From Bacillus sp. es.036 (lineage in GTDB: Bacteria; Bacillota; Bacilli; Bacillales; Guptibacillaceae), in assembly GCF_002563635.1 (NCBI RefSeq), contig NZ_PDIZ01000001.1:2542001-2606000 (forward strand): a DNA stretch of 64,000 nucleotides, given 5' to 3'. Of the stretch, positions 17,960-27,702 are shown one piece after another. Under the pieces are notes generated by a model that did not search any database, was not told the origin of the DNA, and saw only the letters and a list, made by a program, of their open reading frames with translations. The position numbers and the translations under genes are program-made. Position 1 is the stretch's first letter. Each line of letters starts with the position of its first letter.

Positions 17960-19459
17960 TTAAAGCCTCCTCGTTCCTTCTTTTTTACGTTTGCTCCACC
18001 AAAAAGGAAACCGTAATAGAGTATCCTTCTGCTTTTTTAAAGAAAAAGGTGCGAAAGGAAACATATAGGGCTGTCCCAGTGATTTTAATGAAACGAGATG
18101 GATACAGATAATCATCGTAAAGATAAACATACCGAAAATTCCCGTAGCAGCTGCGAACAGCATCAATATAAAACGAAGCATACGGACAGAACCAGCAATG
18201 GAATAATAAGGGGTGGCGAAACTTGATATCGCTGTAAGTGATACAACGATAACGATGGCGGGAGAAACAAGTCCAGCCGAAACTGCAGCTTCTCCAATTA
18301 CAATAGCACCAACGATCGATACTGCAGGTCCGATTGGCCTCGGCATGCGTAACCCGGCTTCTCTAAGAATTTCAAAAACAGTCTCCATTATCAGTGCTTC
18401 TACTAGGGCTGGAAAAGGCAGACCCTCTCTCTGTGCAGCTAAGCTGATTAACAGATCCTTCGGAATCAATTCTTGATGGAAGGTTGTTAACGCAACAAAA
18501 GTCGCCGGTAATGCAAAGGCTATCCAAAAAGCAATAAAACGAATGAGACGAAGGAAAGTCGATAAATCAAATCGATTGTAATAATCTTCTGCAGTCTGAA
18601 AATAGGTAATAAGAGTAGCAGGGCCGATTAAAGCAAAAGGAGTGCCTTCCATCATAATGGCTAACTTACCTTCTACAAGAGCAGAAGAAACGACATCCGG
18701 TCTTTCTGTATCGACCAGGGTAGGGAAAGGCGTATATCCTTTATCTTCAATTAATTCCTCCAGCATTCCCGTTTCGAATACCTCTCGTGCTTTACAGTCA
18801 TTTATACGTTGACAGGCGATGTTCAGCGCATCTTCATTCACTAACCCTTCGATGTAAGTCACGATCACAGTCGTTTGCGTGACTTCTCCCACGATGAAAC
18901 TTTTAAATCTTAATTTCGGATTGGTGATTCTTCTTCGTATCAACGTTGAATTAATAGAAAGCGTTTCTACAAACCCTTCTCTGGGGCCTCTTACCATCGT
19001 TTGGGAACTTGGTTCTTCAATGCCTCTTGTTTCCCAGCGCTGATCCGAAACCAAATAGGCTTCTGTTCCCTTCTTAACAAACAAAATGACGTTACCTCTC
19101 AGGAGGGCCTGCAGCACCTCTGAATATTCAGTTGTCGTTTTAAATTTTTTAGGAATTTGAATGTGTTGTATGAAATCTTTGATTACGTAATCTCTAGAGT
19201 AGTCATTCTCTTTAAACCAGTTCATCAGCGGAGGGATCACGTTCAGTTCAATGTCTTCCGTACTGATCAGTCCGTCAATATAACATAAAGCGAAAGCTGT
19301 ATTTTTAAATGAATATATTTTACTGATAAAATCAAAAGGCTCTCCGAGAGATTGTTTGATTTGATTGATATTCTGTTCCACATCTTTAGAGATGACTAAG
19401 CTGTCGTCTGTATGATTAGGAGGGAAGGCGTTTTTCAAGCGGTTCCTTCTCATAGACAT
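17960..19459 (-). CDS. GerA-family spore germination protein
   Basis: A 499-residue subunit of a nutrient germinant receptor in the inner spore membrane. It has the family architecture: a hydrophilic N-terminal domain (about 1-285), then several membrane helices with the conserved segments LREAGLRMPRPIGPAVSIVGAIVIGEAAV and SPAIVIVVSLTAISSFATPYYS, and a short basic tail. It is first in the order gerA, gerC, small ORF, gerB, with almost no spacing. I could not identify a clear forespore (sigma-G) promoter upstream. Confidence 0.92.
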   Translation of the reverse strand: MSMRRNRLKNAFPPNHTDDSLVISKDVEQNINQIKQSLGEPFDFISKIYSFKNTAFALCYIDGLISTEDIELNVIPPLMNWFKENDYSRDYVIKDFIQHIQIPKKFKTTTEYSEVLQALLRGNVILFVKKGTEAYLVSDQRWETRGIEEPSSQTMVRGPREGFVETLSINSTLIRRRITNPKLRFKSFIVGEVTQTTVIVTYIEGLVNEDALNIACQRINDCKAREVFETGMLEELIEDKGYTPFPTLVDTERPDVVSSALVEGKLAIMMEGTPFALIGPATLITYFQTAEDYYNRFDLSTFLRLIRFIAFWIAFALPATFVALTTFHQELIPKDLLISLAAQREGLPFPALVEALIMETVFEILREAGLRMPRPIGPAVSIVGAIVIGEAAVSAGLVSPAIVIVVSLTAISSFATPYYSIAGSVRMLRFILMLFAAATGIFGMFIFTMIICIHLVSLKSLGQPYMFPFAPFSLKKQKDTLLRFPFWWSKRKKEGTRRL

Positions 19460-19611
19460 TCTCCTGACGCTTTTTTATACATTTTGGTCGAATCAAAAAT
19501 ATTTTATACTTTTTGATCAGACTACATGGAGTTGAAATTTTATATGCTCGATGTGAGCTGACACATGCGGGATCAGTGGGACAGATCTACTGATTTACTC
19601 ACATACATAAA

Positions 19612-19662
19612 AAAAGAAACCCAGATGATCTATTAATGTGGTTAGATCACCCGGGTTTTCTT
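19612..19662. terminator. Bidirectional terminator hairpin
   Basis: The stem AAACCCAGATGATCTA / TAGATCACCCGGGTTT with two mismatches has T-rich flanks on the plus side (TTCTTT) and TTTCTTTTT on the minus side. It lies between the lyase remnant and the ger operon. Confidence 0.7.
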
Positions 19663-19758
19663 TGAGTATAATTGCGGAATATCTATTTCAAGCGAATCTT
19701 CAGTACCAAAATTCACACTAGTATGCTGCAATCTTTGATCTTGATACCACTTGATTCA

Positions 19759-20155
19759 TTATAAATTCCTCAAATCCTCTTTTACAGACTCTATCTGAGT
19801 AGAAATGGTTTCTACCTTCACACCCAACTCTTCCCACCGTAATATTCTTTCCTTCACCATTCTTTGTACAACCTGGGGATTTAGCCCCCAGTAACGGACC
19901 TTCGCTCAATAAACTTCGATGGGTCACAAATGTTATTCCAGTCTTCTTCTGAAAGCTGGACAACACCGATCCACTCATTTACTTCAGAAAGGCTTACTTC
20001 ATCCAACTCTTTCTTTTCCTCGTTTGCTTTCTTACTTACGAAGCTGGAAATTTGATGCGCTTTTCGAAATGGCACATCGTAATCTCTGGCAAGGACGTCA
20101 GCTAACTCAGTAATTGTAATTGTAATTGTGTTCGTTTTGGCTTGCTCCGCGTGTG
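19759..20155 (-). pseudogene. C-terminal remnant of an argininosuccinate lyase-like gene
   Basis: The piece matches the last about 130 residues of the intact lyase gene at 26,011-27,489, from AEQAKTN to the C-terminus (QAKTN, ITELADVLARDYDVPFRKAH and EVNEWIG are shared). Relative to the intact gene it has two extra codons in an ITIT repeat. It also carries a frameshift near 19,880: the stop after VTGG is bypassed in the next frame, which reads LNPQVVQRMV to RNL and a stop at 19,759. There is no N-terminal part, so it is not functional as a lyase. Confidence 0.85.
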
Positions 20156-20176
20156 CTCCCCAAGTCGACGTTAGCA

Positions 20177-20533
20177 TTAAATTACTCTTTTAAAAATCAA
20201 ATCATTATTGTCGAGTTGAATGAGTTTAAATAGGCGTTGTTTTTTTATAAAAATAGTTTTATATTTTTTCTTTCCTTCTTCATCAACAAAGAAAAGTATA
20301 CGTTTAGCATCATCATCTTGAACAATTTTTATGTTAAATTCTTCTACGTTCATTTGATTAGGTATAGCACTAATTTCTTCAAATGAATTTTTATTAATTT
20401 GTGATTGGTCTGATGCATTTACATTTCCCATTATTCCTTCATTATTTTCTGTTTTTATCAGGTTTTGACTATTTTCATTATTACAGGCAATTAATAATGA
20501 GATGGTTACTATTATGAATATTTTTTTGTCCAA
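20177..20533 (-). CDS. Small putative lipoprotein, unknown function
   Basis: A 118-residue protein with a short signal peptide and lipobox LLIAC (cysteine 17). The mature part is hydrophilic and asparagine-rich, with no recognised domain. It starts at TTG after AGGTGATGGG. It lies between the lyase remnant and the padR gene and has no clear partner. Confidence 0.55.
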   Translation of the reverse strand: MDKKIFIIVTISLLIACNNENSQNLIKTENNEGIMGNVNASDQSQINKNSFEEISAIPNQMNVEEFNIKIVQDDDAKRILFFVDEEGKKKYKTIFIKKQRLFKLIQLDNNDLIFKRVI

Positions 20534-20582
20534 TGACCCATCACCTATTTTTATAAAATAGTTTTAAATTACTTCAACTATA

Positions 20583-21113
20583 TTAATCATCTTCATTAGC
20601 ATGAGCTATTAAGCTTTCAATATGATTAATTACTTCTTGCAAAAAATTCTTATGGGCAATATTTATACTTTTATAATGTTTATGTATTAAGTTTGGTATC
20701 TGCATATCATACTTCATTTCAGACTCACTTTTATTATCGAGGTCTGTGATCCAGTCAATAATTAACGGCTTCATTTCAATTAAGTGGGATGGATGTATAA
20801 ACAAGAGTGCAGGATAAAGTGAGCCAGGATCCATCGACTTTTGTTGAAACACTTCACCTATACTACTCGCAAGGTGATTTGTCCCTTCTTGAGTAATTCG
20901 ATAAACGGTTCTACTTGGTCTATTATTTACTTCTTCTGTTTTTTGTTCTTCAATCCATTTGTTTGCTTTTAATTTTCGAATCGCATGATAAAGATTACCA
21001 TCAGTTACAGAAAATAACTGATCCCATTTTTTCTCAATAATTACTTTTTTCATTTCATATGGATGATAAGGTTCTTTATTTAGTAGACCTAGAATGACAA
21101 TTTGAATAGACAT
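20583..21113 (-). CDS. PadR-family transcriptional regulator
   Basis: A 176-residue regulator. The N-terminal winged helix (1-85) has the family pattern ILGLLNKEPYHPYEMKKVI, then LYHAIRKLKANKWIEE and YRITQEGTNHL. The C-terminal part is helical and probably forms the dimer. The ATG follows AGAGGTGATTCA. It may act on the palindrome upstream of the adjacent SDR gene, but that is an inference from proximity. Confidence 0.85.
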   Translation of the reverse strand: MSIQIVILGLLNKEPYHPYEMKKVIIEKKWDQLFSVTDGNLYHAIRKLKANKWIEEQKTEEVNNRPSRTVYRITQEGTNHLASSIGEVFQQKSMDPGSLYPALLFIHPSHLIEMKPLIIDWITDLDNKSESEMKYDMQIPNLIHKHYKSINIAHKNFLQEVINHIESLIAHANEDD

Positions 21114-21232
21114 TGAATCACCTCTTCTTTTCCATTCATTATACTACACACTATAATTCACTTATTAAACTTCAAAACTAATTTAAACCTCAAAAAACTG
21201 CCCAGTAGTAACCTAGACAGTTTCATCAATAA

Positions 21233-21967
21233 TTATTGAGCTGAATAGCCACCGTCTATAACTAATTCTGCACCGGTTATAAAAGCAGCATCCTCTGAAG
21301 CAAGGAATAGCACAGCTTTTGCTACATCTGTAGCTGTACCAAGTTTTTGTAAAGGTGTTGCTGCAATTAGTCTTTCCATTACCACACTCGTATCGTTCAA
21401 TTTTTCTGTCATTGGAGTTTTAATAACACCTGGAAATACAGCGTTTACCCTTATGCCCTTTCGTCCATATTGTGCACTAGCAGCTTTTGAAATCGATCTT
21501 ACCGCGCCTTTTGATGCTGTATACGTATTTGTTCCCATTCCAATCATAGCTGTGTAACTAGAAATGTTGACAATAGACCCATATTGCTGTTTAACCATAT
21601 GCGGAAGAACATGTTTCATTCCAGCAAATGGACCGAAAGAATTTATCCTCATCATCTTATCCCAGTCTTCAATCGTAATATCTTCCATCTGTTTTTCACT
21701 TGAAATTCCAGCATTATTTACTAATATATCAATTCTACCGTGCTGAGAAATAACTTCCTCTATCGCTCTTTCCCAATCTTCTTCTGACGCAACATTTAAA
21801 TATTTGCCTTCTGCAGAATTCGATTGATCAAATTCTTCTAACAGCTCTTTATTAATATCAGCCGCAATCACATAGGCACCTTCTTCTTGAAAAAGCTCTG
21901 TCATTCTTTTCCCCATACCTGAAGCTCCACCAGTAATGAACGCAATCTTATTATCTAATTTACCCAA
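21233..21967 (-). CDS. SDR-family oxidoreductase
   Basis: A 244-residue short-chain dehydrogenase. It has TGGASGMGKRM (cofactor), LVNNAGISSE, a serine in VNISSYTAM and YTASK (YxxxK), and ends FITGAELVIDGGYSAQ. It starts at TTG, 8 bases after GGAGG. Its promoter has TTGCGC (-35) and TATAAT (-10) 16 bases apart, with a 28-base palindrome over the -35. The substrate is unknown. Confidence 0.85.
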   Translation of the reverse strand: MGKLDNKIAFITGGASGMGKRMTELFQEEGAYVIAADINKELLEEFDQSNSAEGKYLNVASEEDWERAIEEVISQHGRIDILVNNAGISSEKQMEDITIEDWDKMMRINSFGPFAGMKHVLPHMVKQQYGSIVNISSYTAMIGMGTNTYTASKGAVRSISKAASAQYGRKGIRVNAVFPGVIKTPMTEKLNDTSVVMERLIAATPLQKLGTATDVAKAVLFLASEDAAFITGAELVIDGGYSAQ

Positions 21968-21993
21968 TATAATGACCTCCTTTGTTAATGATC

Positions 21994-22021
21994 ATTATAC
22001 ACGTTGTATTACTTTGCGCAA
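21994..22021 (-). promoter_or_regulatory. Promoter of the SDR gene
   Basis: On the minus strand TTGCGC (22021-22016) and TATAAT (21999-21994) are 16 bases apart, 27 bases before the TTG start. Confidence 0.6.
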
Positions 22022-22031
22022 AGTAATACAA
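22004..22031. promoter_or_regulatory. 28-base perfect palindrome, candidate operator
   Basis: The arms TTGTATTACTTTGC and GCAAAGTAATACAA meet without a loop. A gapless palindrome over the -35 of the SDR promoter suggests a repressor dimer site rather than a terminator. Confidence 0.6.
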
Positions 22032-22039
22032 CTTTATTT

Positions 22040-23218
22040 CTAGTTCCTATCATCGATCTTTCTGTTCTTAAGCTCGCCTGTATGATTTAGCTTCACATTC
22101 ACTTGTATGTCTTGTATCGATTTTTTATTTACAATAGAATAATTTTCCTTAATCATCCTTTTCCAATCCTTGTACTCTCTATGGTACAAGTTATACTCCA
22201 GTTCTAAAAAGTCCGTATTGTTTTCACGTCCTAATATAAATAACTCTTCTATTTCCTTCTCAATTTTTTCTGCGGTGCGATTTGTTATTTCGGAAATACT
22301 CTTATCAGTGCCTTCGTTCCGATTTGTTAGATAACCTTTGACGTCCATCTTCAAATCAAATTGCGTTATTTGATTTGATTTTTTTATTTCTTTTTTCAAT
22401 GAGACATCGTCAATCACAATTAAGTATTGTGATTGGCCCTCTGATGATATGAGAATTGAAGTACGATCCGTTTCAGGCGTAATCCAACGCAAGCCACTTA
22501 AATCTCCCAAATCAAAAAAACCTTTGTATTGATCCTTTGTAAAAAAAAATGCCCCATCATAAGCTATTTTCGGATCATCCTGCATGTTTTTTTTCCATTG
22601 GTTTGAATTGATCGTCACTGAGGGGACATAAGTGGTGAAAGTTGGTTCGTAGTATTCTCTTGCTAACCTTTGCAATTTAACTGGCTTAATTAATGAACTT
22701 TGCTCATATATACTTGTAGGGTTGTGTAATAATGTGTCGAGAGCGGCTTGATTATAAAAACCAACTGTTGATAAAAGCTCTTTCATATCAGTTTGAGTTC
22801 CAAAAACCCAGGGTGTTAACCTAAACTCGTTATATCGAATCATTCCATCGAATATGGTTTCAAAACCTTCTTTCACTGCCCCTTCACCTAAAACAATAGA
22901 ACTTACATGGGACCATATAATTCGCTCCTGAGCCGTATTATAAACATCGAATAAGGCATCATTGAAAGTCTTACCAGTTGCTTCTGAAACCCATACCTGT
23001 GGTTCATTCTCTCCACTACCTTCTGTTTTTGCAATGCTGTTTAAACCCACCATCTGAATATAACAGTGATATTGATCATCAAAATAATCAATACCAATGG
23101 CAGTAGCATAGTTTAATTTTTGAACCTCTTTTATGTCTGAACAGCTCGTAAGCAACATTAAAATGACTAACAAAGTAGATATGTTAAATATAGAATCAAT
23201 CCTATATTTTCGCTTCAA
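22040..23218 (-). CDS. Ger(x)C-family germination lipoprotein, second operon
   Basis: A 392-residue lipoprotein with the lipobox LLTSC near residue 26, followed by the family start KLNYATAIGIDYFDDQ. It overlaps the gerA gene by 4 bases and is last in the order gerB, gerA, gerC. It probably forms a receptor with the two upstream products. Confidence 0.88.
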   Translation of the reverse strand: MKRKYRIDSIFNISTLLVILMLLTSCSDIKEVQKLNYATAIGIDYFDDQYHCYIQMVGLNSIAKTEGSGENEPQVWVSEATGKTFNDALFDVYNTAQERIIWSHVSSIVLGEGAVKEGFETIFDGMIRYNEFRLTPWVFGTQTDMKELLSTVGFYNQAALDTLLHNPTSIYEQSSLIKPVKLQRLAREYYEPTFTTYVPSVTINSNQWKKNMQDDPKIAYDGAFFFTKDQYKGFFDLGDLSGLRWITPETDRTSILISSEGQSQYLIVIDDVSLKKEIKKSNQITQFDLKMDVKGYLTNRNEGTDKSISEITNRTAEKIEKEIEELFILGRENNTDFLELEYNLYHREYKDWKRMIKENYSIVNKKSIQDIQVNVKLNHTGELKNRKIDDRN

Positions 23219-24681
23219 ATCTTTCCTCTCCCTTTTTTAAACATAGAAGTACTTAGATCCCTGCGTTTAAATGGATTAATGAGAAGAGCAGACAGAAACT
23301 GATTGAAACTTAGCGAAGCAAGAGGTTCAAGGTAAGCCATTTTGAAAGATTCTAATTTGGATAGATAAACAACAATACTGATCGCACTAAGGACAAATCC
23401 ATAAACTCCTAAATACGAAGATACAAGGAGGATATAAATCCTTAAAATACTTACCGTTCCCGACAATGATTGATTAACTAATGTATAGGAAGCCACGGCT
23501 GTAATAGCAACGACAACTAGTAATGTTGGTGAAGCAAGCCCAGCCCGTATTGAAGCATCTCCAATAACTAGTCCTCCAACTATTGCGACAGTTTGTCCTA
23601 CCGCCTTAGGCATTCTAATACCAGCTTCTTTTAATAATTCAAATAGTCCAAGAATGAAAATAAATTCAAATGTAATTGGAAGCGGTAATCCTTTTCGTCC
23701 TTCAACAACCGTTGCTAATAATGTAAAAGGAATTTGATCAATATTAACCGAAGCAATAGCGATCCAAAATCCCGGTAGAAAAACCGCAATGATAAGTCCG
23801 ATAAATCTAAAAATCCTTTGGAATGCGATAATATGATAAGGAAAATGGACATCTTCTGGAGATTTAATTAACTCAAATAAATTAATAGGACCGATCAGAA
23901 CCATTGGTGAACCATCAACAATGATAATAAATCTTCCTCGAAACAGACATTCAATCGTAAAGTCTGGACGTGATATGCTGTCATAAAGTGGGAATAAAGA
24001 GAAAGTTCGATCTGAAATCCATTGTTCAAGTTGACCACTGCTAATAACACATTCTCCTTCGAAAGAGGAGAGTCGATGACGAGCCTCAGTAATCATTTCC
24101 ATGTTTGCTTTGTTCTTCAGATATAATAAAGAGACTTTTGTCTTGCTGATGCTACCTAACACAAAAGATTCATTGTATAAGTCTGGTGTTTTAATGCGCT
24201 TCCTAATTAAGGAGATATTTGTATGGATTTCTTCTGTAAATCCATCTTTTGGGCCCTTTAATGACACTTCAGCATTTGATTCAGAGGGAGGTCTTTGTGG
24301 TATCTTCGCTATATCAACCCCATGAATTGATCCTCTTCCTTCTTTATAAATAAGGAGATAGCCTGAGAATAGACTTTCCACAACCTTGTTCATTTGACTC
24401 AAGTAGTGTGTAGGAGGCAAATCGTCTTCCTCGCCGTTACGTCTAAGCATTTTGGATTTATCCATATTATCAAAAATGAGGTTTAAGTAGTCATTTAATT
24501 GAACTGTATCTACCATACCTTCACAATAAAAAGCACCAATGCTTGGATTATGTTTATTGGGAAGAAATTGAACATCCGCATAATCCGAAAAAAATACTTT
24601 TATATCTGCCAATTTTAGTTTCCCATCAGATAACATATTGTTCAATTCCTCTAATAACTTTTCCTTTGACGTACATTTCAT
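23215..24681 (-). CDS. GerA-family spore germination protein, second operon
   Basis: A 488-residue GerA subunit with the hydrophilic N-terminal domain followed by membrane helices. The conserved segments LLKEAGIRMPKAVGQTVAIVGGLVIG and the SPTLLVVVAITAVASYT region are present. Four-base overlaps with both neighbours show translational coupling. It differs clearly from the first GerA (17,960), so this is a separate receptor and not a recent copy. Confidence 0.9.
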   Translation of the reverse strand: MKCTSKEKLLEELNNMLSDGKLKLADIKVFFSDYADVQFLPNKHNPSIGAFYCEGMVDTVQLNDYLNLIFDNMDKSKMLRRNGEEDDLPPTHYLSQMNKVVESLFSGYLLIYKEGRGSIHGVDIAKIPQRPPSESNAEVSLKGPKDGFTEEIHTNISLIRKRIKTPDLYNESFVLGSISKTKVSLLYLKNKANMEMITEARHRLSSFEGECVISSGQLEQWISDRTFSLFPLYDSISRPDFTIECLFRGRFIIIVDGSPMVLIGPINLFELIKSPEDVHFPYHIIAFQRIFRFIGLIIAVFLPGFWIAIASVNIDQIPFTLLATVVEGRKGLPLPITFEFIFILGLFELLKEAGIRMPKAVGQTVAIVGGLVIGDASIRAGLASPTLLVVVAITAVASYTLVNQSLSGTVSILRIYILLVSSYLGVYGFVLSAISIVVYLSKLESFKMAYLEPLASLSFNQFLSALLINPFKRRDLSTSMFKKGRGKI

Positions 24682-25757
24682 ATGGTTGCCCTTCCTTTTT
24701 TAAATGGTAAAATACTGATGACAAACAGAGTAATGGTCACGAACAGTCCAAACACTAATGTTCCAGGATAAAAATATTTACCAATAACAATTTGCATCCA
24801 ATGATCACTTCCTGGAAGAAGCGCAAAAATAATTAATATAGTGGAATAGCTTATAATCATTCCCCATTTTATTTTTTTCGTTGGCCGAATCAAAATATCA
24901 AAAAACAAATAAATACATAAGGACACGCGAATAAATGCTCCACTTAACAACTGAAAAACAGCAAGGAAATCAAGATGTGAAATTTGATCACCTAATGCAA
25001 CAAGACGCCATTGTTCAAAGGCAGGAAACCTAAATGTAGCGGCAACGTGTGGTCCAAATGACGCAATCGCTCCCATTGTCGGACCGATAACAAGACCAAC
25101 TAAAAGGCTCATTAGAACAACAAGATTAAGAAAACTGAATGATTTATTGATACGATGCTGTAACAATAAAATAATTAACAAATCGATATTACCAGCAAGT
25201 ACAATGATCGTTCCGTTAATTAAAGTTCCATTACCATTCGTATAAATGGGAAATAAGAGGGAATAGTCTTTAACATGAATTGTAGCAATCGCTACAAAAT
25301 GCCCCAGCCCCCATACTAAAGGAAGCAGTATAATTGATACATATACTAACGTTTTCAAACTTGAGTAAGCTGCGCATATACAAAGAATAATAAAAGGGGC
25401 AATAATTGCCCACATTGGTGTTTGAGGTAGAAAGTAGATTTTCACCGTATTAACAAGGTCACTAAATGAAACGACGCCGATCACCACAATATAGATTAGA
25501 AATGAGAAAGATATGATTTCTGATATGTATTTTGAAGTTCTACCTTTCAACCAGATGTATAATTTCTGATGATTCATTCTGTTTGTAATAAAGCTCAATG
25601 CCAAAACCCAAATAATTAAAATAAAGTAGGCTATAATAGCACATACCCACGCATCACGTTTCGCGACCTCTAAAAGATGAGGTAATAAAATAACATGGTT
25701 TGATATTCCCAAAAACAAAATCAAGAGAATAGAAATTTGCAATCTTGAAAAGTCCAT
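24678..25757 (-). CDS. GerB-family spore germination permease-like protein, second operon
   Basis: A 359-residue polytopic protein of the GerAB/ArcD/ProY family with about ten helices. Here the gerB-type gene is first in its operon, unlike the first cluster. No small D-type ORF fits between these genes. Confidence 0.85.
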   Translation of the reverse strand: MDFSRLQISILLILFLGISNHVILLPHLLEVAKRDAWVCAIIAYFILIIWVLALSFITNRMNHQKLYIWLKGRTSKYISEIISFSFLIYIVVIGVVSFSDLVNTVKIYFLPQTPMWAIIAPFIILCICAAYSSLKTLVYVSIILLPLVWGLGHFVAIATIHVKDYSLLFPIYTNGNGTLINGTIIVLAGNIDLLIILLLQHRINKSFSFLNLVVLMSLLVGLVIGPTMGAIASFGPHVAATFRFPAFEQWRLVALGDQISHLDFLAVFQLLSGAFIRVSLCIYLFFDILIRPTKKIKWGMIISYSTILIIFALLPGSDHWMQIVIGKYFYPGTLVFGLFVTITLFVISILPFKKGRATI

Positions 25758-25918
25758 TTATTCATTCCTTTCATCTAGATTAAGTCCATTTATAGCTTCT
25801 TCCTTATTTGCAACTTTATTCAGCAACTACTGAGATATAAACTTAAAGTCCACCATTGTTTCTACTTGCTACCTTTTTGCTTATCCCAATTGACTTGAAT
25901 AAGATTCACTTTGAATTC

Positions 25919-25950
25919 AAAAAAACCACAGCATATTAGCTGTGGTTTTT
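25919..25950. terminator. Bidirectional terminator past the lyase gene
   Basis: A perfect 12-pair stem AAAAACCACAGC / GCTGTGGTTTTT with a 6-base loop; T tracts are present on both strands. Confidence 0.85.
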
Positions 25951-26010
25951 ACTTTCCAAATTTATTGATTATTTTATGCTCTAACAAGTTAAGAACTAGC
26001 TTAAAACTTA

Positions 26011-27489
26011 TTATGAATTTCTTAATTCCTCTTTCACAGACTTGAGCTGTGTAGAATAATTTTCTACCTTCTCACCGAACTCTTCCCAACGCACTTCACG
26101 GTCCCGCACCATCCGTTCAACAACTTGCGGATTCGGTCCGCCTGTGATGTTTCTTCTCTCAATAAACTTAGATGGGTCACAAATGTTTTCCCAATCATCT
26201 TCTGTAAGCTGCACGTCGCCAATCCACTCATTCACCTCTGAGATGGTCACTTCATACAACTCTTTCTTTGCCTCGTTTGCTTTCCTACTTACGAAGCTGG
26301 AAATCTGGTGAGCCTTTCTAAATGGCACATCATAATCTCTAGCAAGTACGTCAGCTAATTCAGTGATTGTAATCATGTTTGTTTTTGCTTGCTTGAGCGC
26401 TCGTTCCTTGTTAAACTTCATCGTCGTAATCACAGCTGTTAACAGCTTCGTTACGCGATTGGCTTTATGAAACCCGTTATATAGATGTGGCTGCAAATCA
26501 TCCTCAGTATCCACAATATCTCCATAAGGCGTATTGTGGATCATTTGAATGACACTTAGTCCTTCGCCAACTGCGCTGCTAGCGAGGGCTCTTGAATGTT
26601 CCAATGATACTGGGTTTCTTTTTTGCGGCATAATGCTACTCACCTGCACATAAGCGTCAGAAACTTTTAGTAGGCCTACTTCATTGGATGCCATGCGGAG
26701 AAGCTCTTGAATCCACCTGCCCATGTTTGTCAACAGACTAACTAATGTAAGAGCTGTTTCAAGTAAATAGTCTCCTGTACCAATCGCATCATAGGAATTC
26801 TCCATCACCTCATCAAACCCTAGTAGCTCGACCATTCGTTCTCGACTGATTGGAAAACCAGTCGTTGTAATGGCTGCTGCGCCCATCGGGGAATGATTGA
26901 CTGTATGATAAGCTTGCCACAAGCGGTCCACGTCTCTTGATAGATTATCCGATATGGCGAGGAGATAGTGACCAAACGTAGTTGGTTGAGCCGGTTGCGT
27001 GTGAGTGTGAGCAGGCATAATTGTATGAACATGCTCCTCAGCTTGTGAAACAAGCGAGCTTCCTAACTTTCTTACATTACTTAAGAGGTCGAGTATATGA
27101 CCTCGAATCACGATGCGATACATCGCTTCACCCATGTCATTTCGACTTTTCGCGATATGCATCTTGCCTGCTAAATCGTCACCAATTAACTTCGCAACTT
27201 CAGCTTCAACAAGGAAAAAGAAATCTTCGTATTCCGGGACATAGTTTAGTAACTTCTTCTCCATCTTTGCCACTTCATTCACGCCGTCCAATATCTTCTT
27301 TGCCTCAACATCAGTGATAATTTGTTGTTCCTTCAGCATCGTCGTATGCGCGCGATGAATCATAAACATCGCTTCAAATAAGTAGTCACGCTGGTCTTTA
27401 AAAATCGGCTTAAGGAGCTCGTCTACGTAAGTTTTCCCGGGAAAACTAGCACCATCTTCTAACTCAAAATCTTCCTTTCTCATATTCAT
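26011..27489 (-). CDS. argH: Argininosuccinate lyase-like protein
   Basis: A 492-residue member of the fumarase/aspartase superfamily, predicted to release fumarate by beta-elimination (for ArgH, arginine plus fumarate). The family signature SSIMPQKRNP is present, as are GKMHIAKSRNDM and the MPAHTHTQPAQPTTFGHYL segment with the catalytic-type histidine. It is slightly longer than usual ArgH (about 460). No argG is adjacent, so a related substrate cannot be excluded. The ATG follows GAGGTGAAACG. A degraded C-terminal copy lies at 19,759-20,155. Confidence 0.82.
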   Translation of the reverse strand: MNMRKEDFELEDGASFPGKTYVDELLKPIFKDQRDYLFEAMFMIHRAHTTMLKEQQIITDVEAKKILDGVNEVAKMEKKLLNYVPEYEDFFFLVEAEVAKLIGDDLAGKMHIAKSRNDMGEAMYRIVIRGHILDLLSNVRKLGSSLVSQAEEHVHTIMPAHTHTQPAQPTTFGHYLLAISDNLSRDVDRLWQAYHTVNHSPMGAAAITTTGFPISRERMVELLGFDEVMENSYDAIGTGDYLLETALTLVSLLTNMGRWIQELLRMASNEVGLLKVSDAYVQVSSIMPQKRNPVSLEHSRALASSAVGEGLSVIQMIHNTPYGDIVDTEDDLQPHLYNGFHKANRVTKLLTAVITTMKFNKERALKQAKTNMITITELADVLARDYDVPFRKAHQISSFVSRKANEAKKELYEVTISEVNEWIGDVQLTEDDWENICDPSKFIERRNITGGPNPQVVERMVRDREVRWEEFGEKVENYSTQLKSVKEELRNS

Positions 27490-27568
27490 CGTTTCACCTC
27501 AATGTACTAGAACGTATTTTCTGATTTTACTCCAAAGAATGGTATCGTTATTGAATAATGCCAAATTA

Positions 27569-27607
27569 AAAAGAGCATAACCTAGTTTGGTTATACTCTT
27601 TATTAAT
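27569..27607. terminator. Terminator hairpin between degV and the lyase gene
   Basis: The stem AAAGAGCATAACC / GGTTATACTCTTT with one mismatch; A- and T-rich flanks suit both strands. Confidence 0.7.
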
Positions 27608-27702
27608 TATATGTTGTTATGGCCAAATAGCAGCTTGAACAAGATGGATATCACTTAAACCATTGGGCTCATTAAGAATCTTCCCTCTCATTCTAGCTCA
27701 TA

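Noticed and set aside
19881-20177. The 98-codon frame as a separate small gene
   Set aside because: It aligns with the C-terminus of the intact lyase and continues after a frameshift, so it is a remnant.
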